Shown here: one piece after another, positions 54,927 to 63,738 of the stretch
Numbering within the stretch: position 1 is the stretch's first letter
How the letters are laid out: every line of letters starts with the position of its first letter
Source: Bacteroidota bacterium
GTDB lineage: Bacteria; Bacteroidota; Bacteroidia; AKYH767-A; OLB10
Assembly: GCA_016717325.1 (NCBI GenBank)
Contig: JADKFV010000032.1
Location: forward strand, 1-64,000
DNA length: 64,000 bases
Reading direction: 5' to 3'
Made by a program: the position numbers and the translations under genes
The notes under the pieces: generated by a model
What the model was told of the DNA's origin: nothing
Database searches by the model: none
Seen by the model: only the letters and a program-made list of their open reading frames with translations

Positions 54927-55550
54927 TTAATGAAAAGCACCAGCCTTGGTACTGTCAGTTACAGGTGGTAAAAGATGTGACCGGTAGTATAATTCCCAAC
55001 ATTCGCCTGTATAAGTGTAATACTTTACCAAACCTTCTTTTCTGCTCCAAAAAAATTGCTTTGGCTTCAGTCTTAACTGCTCAATATTGGTAGTTTTTAT
55101 TTTTGTCCTTTTTTGAAAAATCAATACATCATAATATTCTTCATTATTTATAATTAATGGCTCTCTTAAAACCCGAATTGAATCATCATTAAAAAATGTT
55201 GTATTATAATAGGAAAGTAATTTAGTACAATCACTCATTGGATCTATTTTGCAAATTGTAATTAGATGCTCTTTCTTATCCGCATTAAAAATATTTTTAT
55301 TAAAATAAATAATGTCACCCAGTTGAGGGTTATATTTTCCATGTAATTCCAAAGGAGCATGAGTACTGTACCATATTTTACGCTCTAAAATGTAGGTTGT
55401 ATCCATTTCATTTTTAGTAGATTTAAAAATTAAAGTATCACCAGTTTGGTAAGGCAACCACAACAACTCTTCTTCAGTTAATTTAGTTTTTACATTTATA
55501 CATCCACAAAAAATAAAGCAATACATAATGATAAGCACAGTTTTTTTCAT
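54927..55550 (-). CDS. lipoprotein, orphan immunity-like paralogue
   Basis: 207 residues with lipobox IFCGC after KKTVLIIMYCF. The body carries INVKTKLTEEELLWLPYQTG, NEMDTTYILERKIWYSTHAP, DDSIRVLREPLIINNEEYYD and WSRKEGLVKYYTYTGECWEL. It is intact and matches the frameshifted gene at 47328 through its whole length and its 3' spacer and terminator. No Rhs tip precedes it here; the direct repeat at 55559 begins nine bases beyond its start. It is best explained as an immunity gene kept after its toxin was lost, a common trace of polymorphic toxin loci. Confidence 0.75.
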   Translation of the reverse strand: MKKTVLIIMYCFIFCGCINVKTKLTEEELLWLPYQTGDTLIFKSTKNEMDTTYILERKIWYSTHAPLELHGKYNPQLGDIIYFNKNIFNADKKEHLITICKIDPMSDCTKLLSYYNTTFFNDDSIRVLREPLIINNEEYYDVLIFQKRTKIKTTNIEQLRLKPKQFFWSRKEGLVKYYTYTGECWELYYRSHLLPPVTDSTKAGAFH

Positions 55551-55558
55551 AAATTATT

Positions 55559-55790
55559 TTGAATATTGCTGTAAAATTTATCGGTTTGTAAATATAGTTT
55601 TTGAAATAGAAAGTTGCAACCATGAACTGGAAACGGAATCAGGCTCTGCTGAGGTGCAACCTGCCAGGATAAATTCATTCAGATGGAATATCTTTCTCTA
55701 ACGGACACATTCATTTGTGCCTGATTTTTTCATTTCGAATGTTTTTTGAGAAGGTTGAAAATATTTTTCTATTTTTAACATGCTTTAATT
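55559..55790 (+). repeat. direct repeat, right copy, bounding the accessory island
   Basis: Same orientation as 43005-43232. The segment begins TTGAATATTGCTGTAAAATT, and similarity fades after about 55790 (ATTTTTAACATGC against ATTTTTAAATGC). It ends the island; the NRPS cluster follows. Confidence 0.9.
55635..55730 (+). ncRNA. candidate structured small RNA, copy 2
   Basis: Base-for-base identical to 43080-43175, with the same closing stem (GGAATCAGGC/GCCTGATTTT), internal hairpins and T run. The flanking ~45 bases upstream are also mostly conserved and could hold its promoter. The rest of the 55551-56036 gap has no gene. Confidence 0.5.
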
Positions 55791-55983
55791 CTCCACCCTA
55801 GTATCCTTCACTCGCTTAGCGCCATCCTTCTTTAAATATTTTGCTGTAATTATAACCAAATTTTATTCAGCCTACTTGCGTTAAAAGTGTTCCGGCTTTG
55901 TTAGCGCAAATTATCAACAACTACACATTTACAACTGTAATACTTGAGTAAAATCACCGCCAAAATGTTTTGCGTTTTTATTG

Positions 55984-55992
55984 TACGTTTGC
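55984..55992 (+). promoter_or_regulatory. possible -7 element of the NRPS operon
   Basis: TACGTTTGC matches TAnnTTTG, 45 bases before the NRPS ATG. No well-spaced -33 TTG is seen. Confidence 0.35.
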
Positions 55993-56036
55993 ATGGTTGA
56001 AGTTATAAATTTCATACTGTATAAATTGATAAGAAA

Positions 56037-59000
56037 ATGCAATTAGTTCCTATAGATTTTGACCCTTTTGGTGACAATATAGAAGCATACTCCTATGCCA
56101 CCACCGAGGCTCAGCGCGAAATATTTACCAACATCATTTTTGGTGGCGATGCTGCCAACTGTAGTTACAACGAATCAGTTACTCTGGTTGTAGAAGGTGC
56201 ATTAAATGTACATGCACTGCAACAGGCTATTGATGATGTGCTTGCAAAGCACGAAGCATTGCGCAGTACTTTTTCGGAAGATGGTACTACTTTAACTGTG
56301 CAACCAACAATTGGATTTGAACACACCCTTATCGATTTGAGTTTGGAATGCGATGGTGTAAACTCTGCTGAATATCGCGAAATACTGTTGGGTGAAGTAA
56401 CGGCATCGTTCGATTTAATAAATGGCCCGCTTATCGATTTTAAAATTATAAAATTTAGCGATTCGCTTTTCCATTTATTGATAACTGCACATCACATTAT
56501 TTGCGATGGTTGGAGTATCGGAATTATTATGCAGGATGTGGCAGCGTTTTACAATCAGTATGCTGCAAATGTTTCTTACCCATATGAAGAAACAATTGCA
56601 TTTAAAAATTATTCAACGTACGAGCAGCAAATTCATTCGTCCGATGCATTTATAACCAATATCGATTTTTGGAAAAATATATTGACAGCGCCATTGCCTG
56701 TAATAGATTTGCCCATCGATAATACGCGACCTGCCTTGCGAACTTATAATGCAAAGCGTATAGATAAACCCATAGCACCACAACTGGTAGAACAAATAAA
56801 AGCAGCAGCACGCAAAAATGGATGCAGCCTTGTAAATTATTTGATAGGCACGTTCGAAATATTTTTGTACAAGCTAACCGCAAGCAACGATATAATTATC
56901 GGCTTGCCTACTGCCGGACAAAATGCGGCAGGCATGAACAGGCTTGTGGGGCATTGTGTAAATTTGCTGCCATTGCGCACCCACATCAACGATAAAGAAA
57001 CTTTTAACGATTATATTAAACAAAGAAAAAAAACGATTCTCGATGCACTCGATCATCAGGAGGTAACGGTAGGTTCTATTATTTCTGCAATAAGCATTAC
57101 CCGCGATGCATCGCGCATACCCTTAACCCCTGCGGCTTTCAATGTGGATATGGGAATTGCCGAAGGCCTTGAATTTGCAAACTGCAAAACATCATTTATC
57201 AGTAATCCGCGTCAGTACGAAAATTTCGAAATCTTTTTTAACATAACCGGCAACAATGGGCAACTGATTATTGAAAATACTTTTAACAGCAATTTGTTCG
57301 ATGAGCAAACCATGCAAAGCCACACCGAAGAGTATATACAACTTTTGCAAGCAGTGGTAGAAAATGGCGATTATGCGATAAAAAATATTGACCTCATAAC
57401 CGAAAAAGAAACTCAAAATTTTGATTTGTGGAACGATACATTTTTCGATTTCGATACTGCGCTTACTTTACCAAAATGGTTTGAATCCTCAGCTACAAAG
57501 TTTGCAAAAAATATTGCCATTGATGATGGGAAAAGAACAATCACGTACGAAGAATTAAATGCATCGGTAAATCAACTGAGTCAATATTTATCGGCAAGTG
57601 GATTGTTGCCAAATCAGTTGGCCGCATTTTGTTTGCCTCGTAGTATAGAAATGGTGATTGCTATGATTGCCATTCAAAAATCGGGGGCGGCCTATATTCC
57701 CATCGATCCCGAATACCCTGCCGAACGTATACAGTATATGTTGCACGATAGTAAAGCCCCATTTGTAATCACCAATAGTGCATTGCAGGAGCAAATAAAA
57801 TTCGATGCACCACACATTGTTTTGCTTGACGATAACTGGAAAACGAATTTGAAAGCTAACGACCACAACCCGCCAATGATAAGCGATTCGGGGAGCAATG
57901 CCTACATACGTTACACATCGGGCAGTACGGGCAATCCTAAGGGCGTGGTTATTCGGCAATTGTCCATTGTCAATTTAATCTCCTCTTTTCAGCGAATTTT
58001 AAATTTTAGTTCCACTGATAAATTGCTGGCCGTAACCACCATCTCATTCGATATATCGGAGCTCGAAATATTTTTGCCGCTTGTAAGCGGAGCCTCCATC
58101 TATCTTGCATCGCGCGATGAAGCAGTTGATGTACGTTTACTGGCCAAAATTATAGAAACAAAAAACATTACAACCATGCAGGCCACACCTGCAACATGGC
58201 GTGCTATGCTCGATATGGGTTGGATTGGCAATCAAAACCTTACAGTGCTGTGCGGTGGCGAAGCGCTTACAAGTGATGTTGCCGCGTTTTTAGCAAACAA
58301 TTGCAAGCGGGCAATTAACGTTTATGGCCCTACCGAAACTACCGTATGGAGCAGTTATTTCGAATTGCAAAAAACGGATAACGAATTGGAGGCCACAGTG
58401 AAACTTGGCAAGGGAATAGACAACACCATGTTTTATATTTTGGATGCAAATTTGAAACGTGTGCCTCCTGGTGTAGAAGGCGAAATTTATATTGGCGGTG
58501 TGGGGCTTGCTGCAGGCTACTTCAATCAACCTGCACTTACAGCCGAACGTTTTATTACTGATCCTTTCGATTTTTCGGGGCTGACAAATATTTATAAAAC
58601 AGGCGATAAAGGAAAATTTGATTTTGCCGGAAACCTCATATACACTGGTCGTACCGACTTTCAGGTTAAAGTGCGTGGTTATAGAATCGAACTTGGCGAA
58701 ATAGAAAATGCCATCAACTCATTTGATAATATAAGTGGCAGTGCAGTAATTACGCGTCCCGACAGTACTGGGCAAAATAATTTGTATGCTTATGTAGTTG
58801 CGCAAAATAATTTTGCCAAAGCACAACTTAATTCAGGAAAAGGTAAAGACCAACAATACATAAAGCAAAATGTGGACGATGATTACAATGTTGCATTGAA
58901 CGAAATAAAAAGATTCTCCCATCTTCAATTGCGCAGTTTATTAAAATATGGTTTGCATGATAATATTGCGGTAATGGGAGGCGACCACATTTTATTGATA

Positions 59001-59081
59001 CCTAAAATTCAGAATACCTATAAGCATTACACAGCAGTTTGTATTGATAAAGAGGAATATGCTGCAACCAAAAATTTGTAG
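56037..59081 (+). CDS. non-ribosomal peptide synthetase, C-A part
   Basis: 1014 residues of a one-module NRPS. The condensation domain at about 15-450 has the active-site HHIICDGWS (about 155) and VGHCVNLLPLRT. The adenylation domain from about 480 has AYIRYTSGSTGNPKGVVIRQ (A3), SFDISELEIFLPLVSGAS (A4), NVYGPTETTVWSS (A5), GVGLAAGYFNQPALTAERF (A6), YKTGDKGKFD (A7) and RTDFQVKVRGYRIELGEIE (A8). Reading the pocket residues by hand gives about D-I-L-A-L-G-V-V-W-K, nearest to codes reported for glycine or another small residue; this needs checking. After A8 an inserted domain begins. The frame stops at 59081 through a missing T in the run at 59075-59077 and continues next. Confidence 0.92.
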   Translation: MQLVPIDFDPFGDNIEAYSYATTEAQREIFTNIIFGGDAANCSYNESVTLVVEGALNVHALQQAIDDVLAKHEALRSTFSEDGTTLTVQPTIGFEHTLIDLSLECDGVNSAEYREILLGEVTASFDLINGPLIDFKIIKFSDSLFHLLITAHHIICDGWSIGIIMQDVAAFYNQYAANVSYPYEETIAFKNYSTYEQQIHSSDAFITNIDFWKNILTAPLPVIDLPIDNTRPALRTYNAKRIDKPIAPQLVEQIKAAARKNGCSLVNYLIGTFEIFLYKLTASNDIIIGLPTAGQNAAGMNRLVGHCVNLLPLRTHINDKETFNDYIKQRKKTILDALDHQEVTVGSIISAISITRDASRIPLTPAAFNVDMGIAEGLEFANCKTSFISNPRQYENFEIFFNITGNNGQLIIENTFNSNLFDEQTMQSHTEEYIQLLQAVVENGDYAIKNIDLITEKETQNFDLWNDTFFDFDTALTLPKWFESSATKFAKNIAIDDGKRTITYEELNASVNQLSQYLSASGLLPNQLAAFCLPRSIEMVIAMIAIQKSGAAYIPIDPEYPAERIQYMLHDSKAPFVITNSALQEQIKFDAPHIVLLDDNWKTNLKANDHNPPMISDSGSNAYIRYTSGSTGNPKGVVIRQLSIVNLISSFQRILNFSSTDKLLAVTTISFDISELEIFLPLVSGASIYLASRDEAVDVRLLAKIIETKNITTMQATPATWRAMLDMGWIGNQNLTVLCGGEALTSDVAAFLANNCKRAINVYGPTETTVWSSYFELQKTDNELEATVKLGKGIDNTMFYILDANLKRVPPGVEGEIYIGGVGLAAGYFNQPALTAERFITDPFDFSGLTNIYKTGDKGKFDFAGNLIYTGRTDFQVKVRGYRIELGEIENAINSFDNISGSAVITRPDSTGQNNLYAYVVAQNNFAKAQLNSGKGKDQQYIKQNVDDDYNVALNEIKRFSHLQLRSLLKYGLHDNIAVMGGDHILLIPKIQNTYKHYTAVCIDKEEYAATKNL

Positions 59082-61303
59082 CCAACGAAAATCTTTCACA
59101 AACTACTACCGTACAGTTTATTGATGATTTTATTTCGCAAAAAGATGGCTCATCGGTATTCGACACATTTATTATTGATGGCGAAAGTTTATATTTTAAT
59201 TCTGCCAATTCTTTTATCGATTTTATTTCGGTAGTAACAGGATTGCTGAAACCCGGTGGTCAACTTATTATTCTTAATGTGCGCAGTAATGGCCTGGAAC
59301 ATACACGTTTGTTGTTTCATGAGTTGGAACATCAACGCATAGATGCTACCATTGGCCGTATAAATCAAAAAGTAAATGAACTTCATCAGTCTAAAAAGGG
59401 ATTGAGAATAGACCCTGAATTTTTTGAACAAAATAAGGCTGCATTCAATGGATTCGAATATTTGCAATACGTTGCCAACGATGTTCCTACAACTTATGAA
59501 TCGAAATATTTTTACAATGTTATTGCCTGCAAGCCTCTGCAAATAAAATACGAAGGGCCAACAAGGGTATTGAATTACAAAAAAGACATAGGCAATAAAC
59601 TGCGCATCAATCATGCTTTATCGGAACATATTTATGAAGTAAAAATAATTACCGATATTCCATGTGAGCATCTTTTGCAGGAAGCCGAAGCTCGAAATTT
59701 GGTAGAGCTTGCAAATGCAAACAGCATATTAAAAGATTTAAAAGTGCTTTATCAAAGCTATGGCGAAGGTGTAACCTATGCCGAGTTGAAAAAGCTTGCC
59801 GACTCGCGCGAATATTATTTGAAACTTAATTTTAGCAGTTCGCAGCGCGATGCAAAGTTCGATGCGGTTTTTATGCCATATGCTGTTGCACAGGATTTTG
59901 CAAATTTCAATACTGAATTTAATGCTGCCGAAACCGAAGATGTTTCTTTTACCAATGTTGAAGAAGAGAATATTCACGAGGACTTTCCATTTCAGGAATT
60001 GAAACACCACCTCGAAAGCAAATTACCTGCTTATATGATTCCTCAGCACTATATGTTGCTTGAGCAATTTTTGCTTACACCTGCCGGAAAAATAGATCGT
60101 AAAGCATTGCCCGAAATTAAGAGTGTTGCAAAACGTAAAAATAAAACATCGTATAAACTGAGTGATACCGAGAAAAAACTTATTCCCATTTGGGAACAAC
60201 TTTTAGGAGTAAGTAATATAAATCCTGATGATAATTTTTTTGAACTTGGCGGGCATTCGCTTATGGCGGTGAAATTAATTATCGAAATTGAAAACAAAAC
60301 TACTCAACGACTGCCTTTGGCCATTTTGTTTTCGAACCCAACGGTGCATGCACTTTCAAAATTAATCGATGCGCAGAGTAATCCCACTGCTTCGGAAATT
60401 GAAGTATGGGATTCTATAACAACAATACGCGATAGTGGTGAATTGCCTCCGGTATTTTTTGCCCATGGTGTGAGTGGTAATGTTTTTAAATATTATGCTC
60501 TTGGAAAATTGTTGAACGAAGAAGTACCGGTTTATGGTTTGCAGGGATATGGACTAAATGGCAAAGATGAACCATTTTACGATATGAAACTTATGGCTGC
60601 ATATCATGTAAAAGAAGTATTGAAAATTCAGCCTAAAGGCCCTTATTATATTGGTGGCGGCTCGTTTGGTGGTATACTTGCTTACGAAATGGCACAGCAA
60701 CTTACACAGGCCGGTTACGAGGTTGCCATGATTGGTTTGTTTGATGTGGAAGCCGCCAAGAAAACAGAATTTATGAATCCGCTTAAAAAACAGATTACCG
60801 AAATTTCGCTAAAATCGCAACGGGCTGTAAACCGGATAAAATTGTTTACACAATCTAGTATTGGTGACAACTTACAATACTTAAAAGCAAAAATGCAGAA
60901 TGCCGATGACGACCGCAAGCACATGGAAGAATTGCTTAACAAAGATAAAATGGCCGAAGAATATGGCAATGAGAGTGCAGCGTATTTTAATAAAATGGAA
61001 GATGCTTGTTATACGGCCATGAAAAATTATAAGATTGAACCTTACCCGGGTAAGGTAACTTTGTTTCGCGCTATCGATGGCTTTTATAATGTTGAATACG
61101 ATGAAGATTTAGGATGGGGATTTTATGCTGAAGGCGGTTGCGATGTGGTAAATGTGCCTGGCACTCATAATGGAATTTTCGAGCATCCACATGTAGTGGC
61201 CCTGGCAAAAGCAATGCAGCAGGTTTTGGATAACACGTACACAAACTGCCAAAATAATTTTTCTATTAATGATTACACATTCCACAATGTTGCATTGTTA
61301 TGA
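59078..61303 (+). CDS. non-ribosomal peptide synthetase, insert end-T-TE part
   Basis: Same protein in the next frame (VANENLSQTTTVQFIDDFIS). The inserted domain ends with LLKPGGQLIILNVRSNG, a methyltransferase-like strand, and NVIACKPLQIKYE. The A domain then resumes: HHLESKLPAYMIPQHYMLLE and LTPAGKIDRKALPE (A10, with the Lys). A carrier domain follows with DDNFFELGGHSLMAVKLI (phosphopantetheine Ser). A type I thioesterase has PPVFFAHGVSGNV, YYIGGGSFGGILAYEMAQ (nucleophile Ser in GxSxG), LFDVEAA (Asp) and VPGTHNGIFEHP (His). The thioesterase would release the product. Total length is about 1756 residues. Confidence 0.92.
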   Translation, partial: VANENLSQTTTVQFIDDFISQKDGSSVFDTFIIDGESLYFNSANSFIDFISVVTGLLKPGGQLIILNVRSNGLEHTRLLFHELEHQRIDATIGRINQKVNELHQSKKGLRIDPEFFEQNKAAFNGFEYLQYVANDVPTTYESKYFYNVIACKPLQIKYEGPTRVLNYKKDIGNKLRINHALSEHIYEVKIITDIPCEHLLQEAEARNLVELANANSILKDLKVLYQSYGEGVTYAELKKLADSREYYLKLNFSSSQRDAKFDAVFMPYAVAQDFANFNTEFNAAETEDVSFTNVEEENIHEDFPFQELKHHLESKLPAYMIPQHYMLLEQFLLTPAGKIDRKALPEIKSVAKRKNKTSYKLSDTEKKLIPIWEQLLGVSNINPDDNFFELGGHSLMAVKLIIEIENKTTQRLPLAILFSNPTVHALSKLIDAQSNPTASEIEVWDSITTIRDSGELPPVFFAHGVSGNVFKYYALGKLLNEEVPVYGLQGYGLNGKDEPFYDMKLMAAYHVKEVLKIQPKGPYYIGGGSFGGILAYEMAQQLTQAGYEVAMIGLFDVEAAKKTEFMNPLKKQITEISLKSQRAVNRIKLFTQSSIGDNLQYLKAKMQNADDDRKHMEELLNKDKMAEEYGNESAAYFNKMEDACYTAMKNYKIEPYPGKVTLFRAIDGFYNVEYDEDLGWGFYAEGGCDVVNVPGTHNGIFEHPHVVALAKAMQQVLDNTYTNCQNNFSINDYTFHNVALL

Positions 61304-62045
61304 GTTGGATGATATTCATTTACAAAACAATTTAGATTTTACTTTAAACAAAAATAACACAGCAGCGTGGCTGTTTTGCATTGATGATTTTGATTTGATG
61401 CCTGCTGAACTACTTCATTTATTATCGACCGAAGAGAAAAATAAAATGCTGCGGTACAGGCAACAAGAAGATAGATGCAGGTTTTTGTTTGCTCATGCTG
61501 CTAAACGAATTCTTTGCAATGCGTATACAGGCATAGGTAATACTGAATTAGAATTTGCCGAAAGCCAAAATAAGAAGCCATATTTAGTTGACAGCGAACT
61601 GAAATTTAATCTTTCACATTCAGGAAAGTGGATTGCATTGATTTTTCAAAATGGCAACGATTGCGGAATTGACACGGAAAAAATTCGCCCCGATTTTGAT
61701 TTTGATTTTTTTGTATCGAAAAACTATCACCTTCGCGAGCGTCAGAGTTTATCAAACAATGATGGCTCACAATCGCGCAAATTGTTTTTTAAATATTGGG
61801 CACGTAAAGAAGCATGGCTTAAAATAACAGGTATGGGTGTGTTTGGTGGCCTTCCATTTATTGACACTTCCGATGGCAATAACTTTATAACTATACCTGT
61901 AAACGAAGTTAATGTAAGTATTGCATCTCAATATTATTTACATTCTTTTGAATATGAAAACAACTATTTTTGCCTTTGTACAACATTTGCCGAAAGTAAT
62001 ATCAACATCATGAATCTTAATTTACTTTTAAAAGAATACTACTAA
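61287..62045 (+). CDS. 4'-phosphopantetheinyl transferase, Sfp type
   Basis: Moves the phosphopantetheine arm of CoA to the carrier Ser of the adjoining NRPS. The family motifs are seen in order: KKPYL (start of the substrate site), FNLSHSGKWIALIFQN, CGIDTEKIRPD (metal-binding Asp and Glu) and KYWARKEAWLKITGMG. The gene overlaps the end of the NRPS; I choose the ATG at 61287 (MLHCYELDD), though a start at 61269 is also open. About 252 residues. Overlap with the synthetase gene strongly implies that both are made together. Confidence 0.92.
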   Translation: MLHCYELDDIHLQNNLDFTLNKNNTAAWLFCIDDFDLMPAELLHLLSTEEKNKMLRYRQQEDRCRFLFAHAAKRILCNAYTGIGNTELEFAESQNKKPYLVDSELKFNLSHSGKWIALIFQNGNDCGIDTEKIRPDFDFDFFVSKNYHLRERQSLSNNDGSQSRKLFFKYWARKEAWLKITGMGVFGGLPFIDTSDGNNFITIPVNEVNVSIASQYYLHSFEYENNYFCLCTTFAESNINIMNLNLLLKEYY

Positions 62046-62054
62046 TTCAAAACT

Positions 62055-62611
62055 ATGAATACAAGAATAAACTTATGGTCGGGCCCGCGAAATATTAGCA
62101 CAGCTATGATGTATTCTTTTGCGCAACGCAGATACCACTGCCATTGATGAGCCATTGTATGGTTACTATTTAAAACAAACCGAATTTATTCATCCCGGAT
62201 ATTTTCAAATACTCGAATCGATGGAGTGTGATTGTAAAAGTGATAGAAGAAATTTCCATTGATCGTATAGGCATTGCCGCACAAATGGATTTATATAATC
62301 ACCTTTCAAATACGAACGAACATGTTGTGGTAATAAGTAGTCAAAGTATTCTTGAAAATCCTGAACATGCATTAACGCAATTATGCAATGCCCTTGATAT
62401 TCCATTCGATAATGCCATGCTGAAATGGCCTGTTGGCCCAAAAAAAGAAGACGGTTGCTGGGCACCATACTGGTACACTAATATTCATAAATCGAAGGGT
62501 TTCGAAAAGAGCGAAAATAAAAACATCACCGTTTTAACTCAACACGAATTGCTGTTGGAAGAATGTATGATGCATTACAACAAATTAAAATCATACGAAA
62601 TAAAATTATAA
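62055..62611 (+). CDS. sulfotransferase-like protein, shortened and frame-broken
   Basis: Begins NTRINLWSGPRNISTAMMYS, the 5'-phosphosulfate-loop-like motif SGPRNxST of a small sulfotransferase-like family often placed beside aminotransferase genes. After a break near 62130 the frame gives DTTAIDEPLYGYYLKQTEFI and FQILESMECD. The next frame, from about 62228, gives VIEEISIDRIGIAAQMDLYN, ENPEHALTQLCNALDIPFDN, KEDGCWAPYWYTNIHKSKGF. From memory of the family, about 50-60 residues between ESMECD and VIEEI (HHL and FLIRNP region) are missing, so this is more than a one-base error and the gene is probably inactive. The function of intact relatives is unproven. Confidence 0.7.
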
Positions 62612-62614
62612 AAC

Positions 62615-63514
62615 ATGTTGCAGAAATTTAATCCTCAAAACGAAAACATTTTCGTGTTTGTAAAAGACAACTTATACCCGCGCAATGAAGCAAAGGTTTC
62701 GGTATTCGATAGCAGTGTGCAGGGAGGCGATGCCGTGTGGGAAGGATTGCGTGTGTACAACAATAAAATAATGTCGCTCAACGAACACCTAGATAGAATT
62801 GAGGCTTCGGCACATGCATTACAGTTTAATAATGTTCCATCGCGCGAATTCATCATTGATGCCATAAAGCAAACATTGGCCGCCAATAAAATGGATAATA
62901 ATGTTCACATCAGATTGACACTTACCCGTGGCGAAAAAATTACCTCGGGAATGGATCCACGATTAAACACTAACGGTTGTTGCCTTATTGTACTTGCCGA
63001 ATGGAAGCCTCCTGTGTATGATAATGAAACAGGTGTAAGCCTTGTAACGGCTCACATAAGACGTAATGGACCACAATTTTTGGATTCGAAAATTCACCAC
63101 AATAATTTATTGAATAATATTCTTGCAAAAATACAAGCCAACCTCATGAATGCCGATGATGCGTTGATGCTTGATAATAATGGCTTTGTATCTGAAACCA
63201 ATGCATGCAACATTTTCATGATTAAGAACGATTTGGTATATACTCCACATGCTGATAGTTGCCTGCCGGGTATAACACGATCAACAGTAATAAACATGTG
63301 CAATAAAAATGAAATAGTGTGTGTGGAGCGAAATTTATCGCTCACCGAATTTTATAATGCCGATGTGGTATTTACATCAGGCACCATGGGCGAGTTAACA
63401 AAGGTTAACCTAATTGATGGAAGGAATATTGTAAATAAAAAATCGCCCGGTAAATTTTTACAACTTCAGGAATTATTTAAGGAAGTCATTCGCCAAAATG
63501 CAGTAGCGATTTGA
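62615..63514 (+). CDS. class IV aminotransferase (branched-chain or D-amino-acid type)
   Basis: 299 residues, PLP-dependent fold type IV. VFDSSVQGGDAVWEGLRVYN is the N-terminal motif. LDSKIHHNNLLNNILAKIQA holds the PLP lysine region, LMLDNNGFVSETNACNIFMI the cofactor-binding Glu, and LPGITRSTVINMC and VFTSGTMGELTKVNLIDGR the phosphate and substrate loops. It resembles IlvE and related enzymes. It lies four bases after the sulfotransferase-like gene and may feed an amino acid to the NRPS or act in general metabolism; the sequence does not decide this. Confidence 0.9.
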   Translation: MLQKFNPQNENIFVFVKDNLYPRNEAKVSVFDSSVQGGDAVWEGLRVYNNKIMSLNEHLDRIEASAHALQFNNVPSREFIIDAIKQTLAANKMDNNVHIRLTLTRGEKITSGMDPRLNTNGCCLIVLAEWKPPVYDNETGVSLVTAHIRRNGPQFLDSKIHHNNLLNNILAKIQANLMNADDALMLDNNGFVSETNACNIFMIKNDLVYTPHADSCLPGITRSTVINMCNKNEIVCVERNLSLTEFYNADVVFTSGTMGELTKVNLIDGRNIVNKKSPGKFLQLQELFKEVIRQNAVAI

Positions 63515-63738
63515 TATTTAATTTATCAAATCCTGAATTTCGCCCAAAAAGCAAACAAGATTTAAGTCTTGAAGCTTTACTCTTTTGATTTATAAACCTT
63601 TCTTTGTGTTTCAATTTTTTATGAAGCAGTCAGTAAATTTTTCAGATTGCATAACTTGTACTCTTCTCTAATTTGTAGAAGCTATTTTTTTTAACCGCAG
63701 TAAGATTTTTCGCGCTGCTTTTGTAATTATTTTTTGTC

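Noticed and set aside
41965..55790. Integrative element or prophage with att sites
   Set aside because: No integrase, transposase, relaxase, phage or tRNA gene was found; the ~230-bp repeats are too long for typical att cores.
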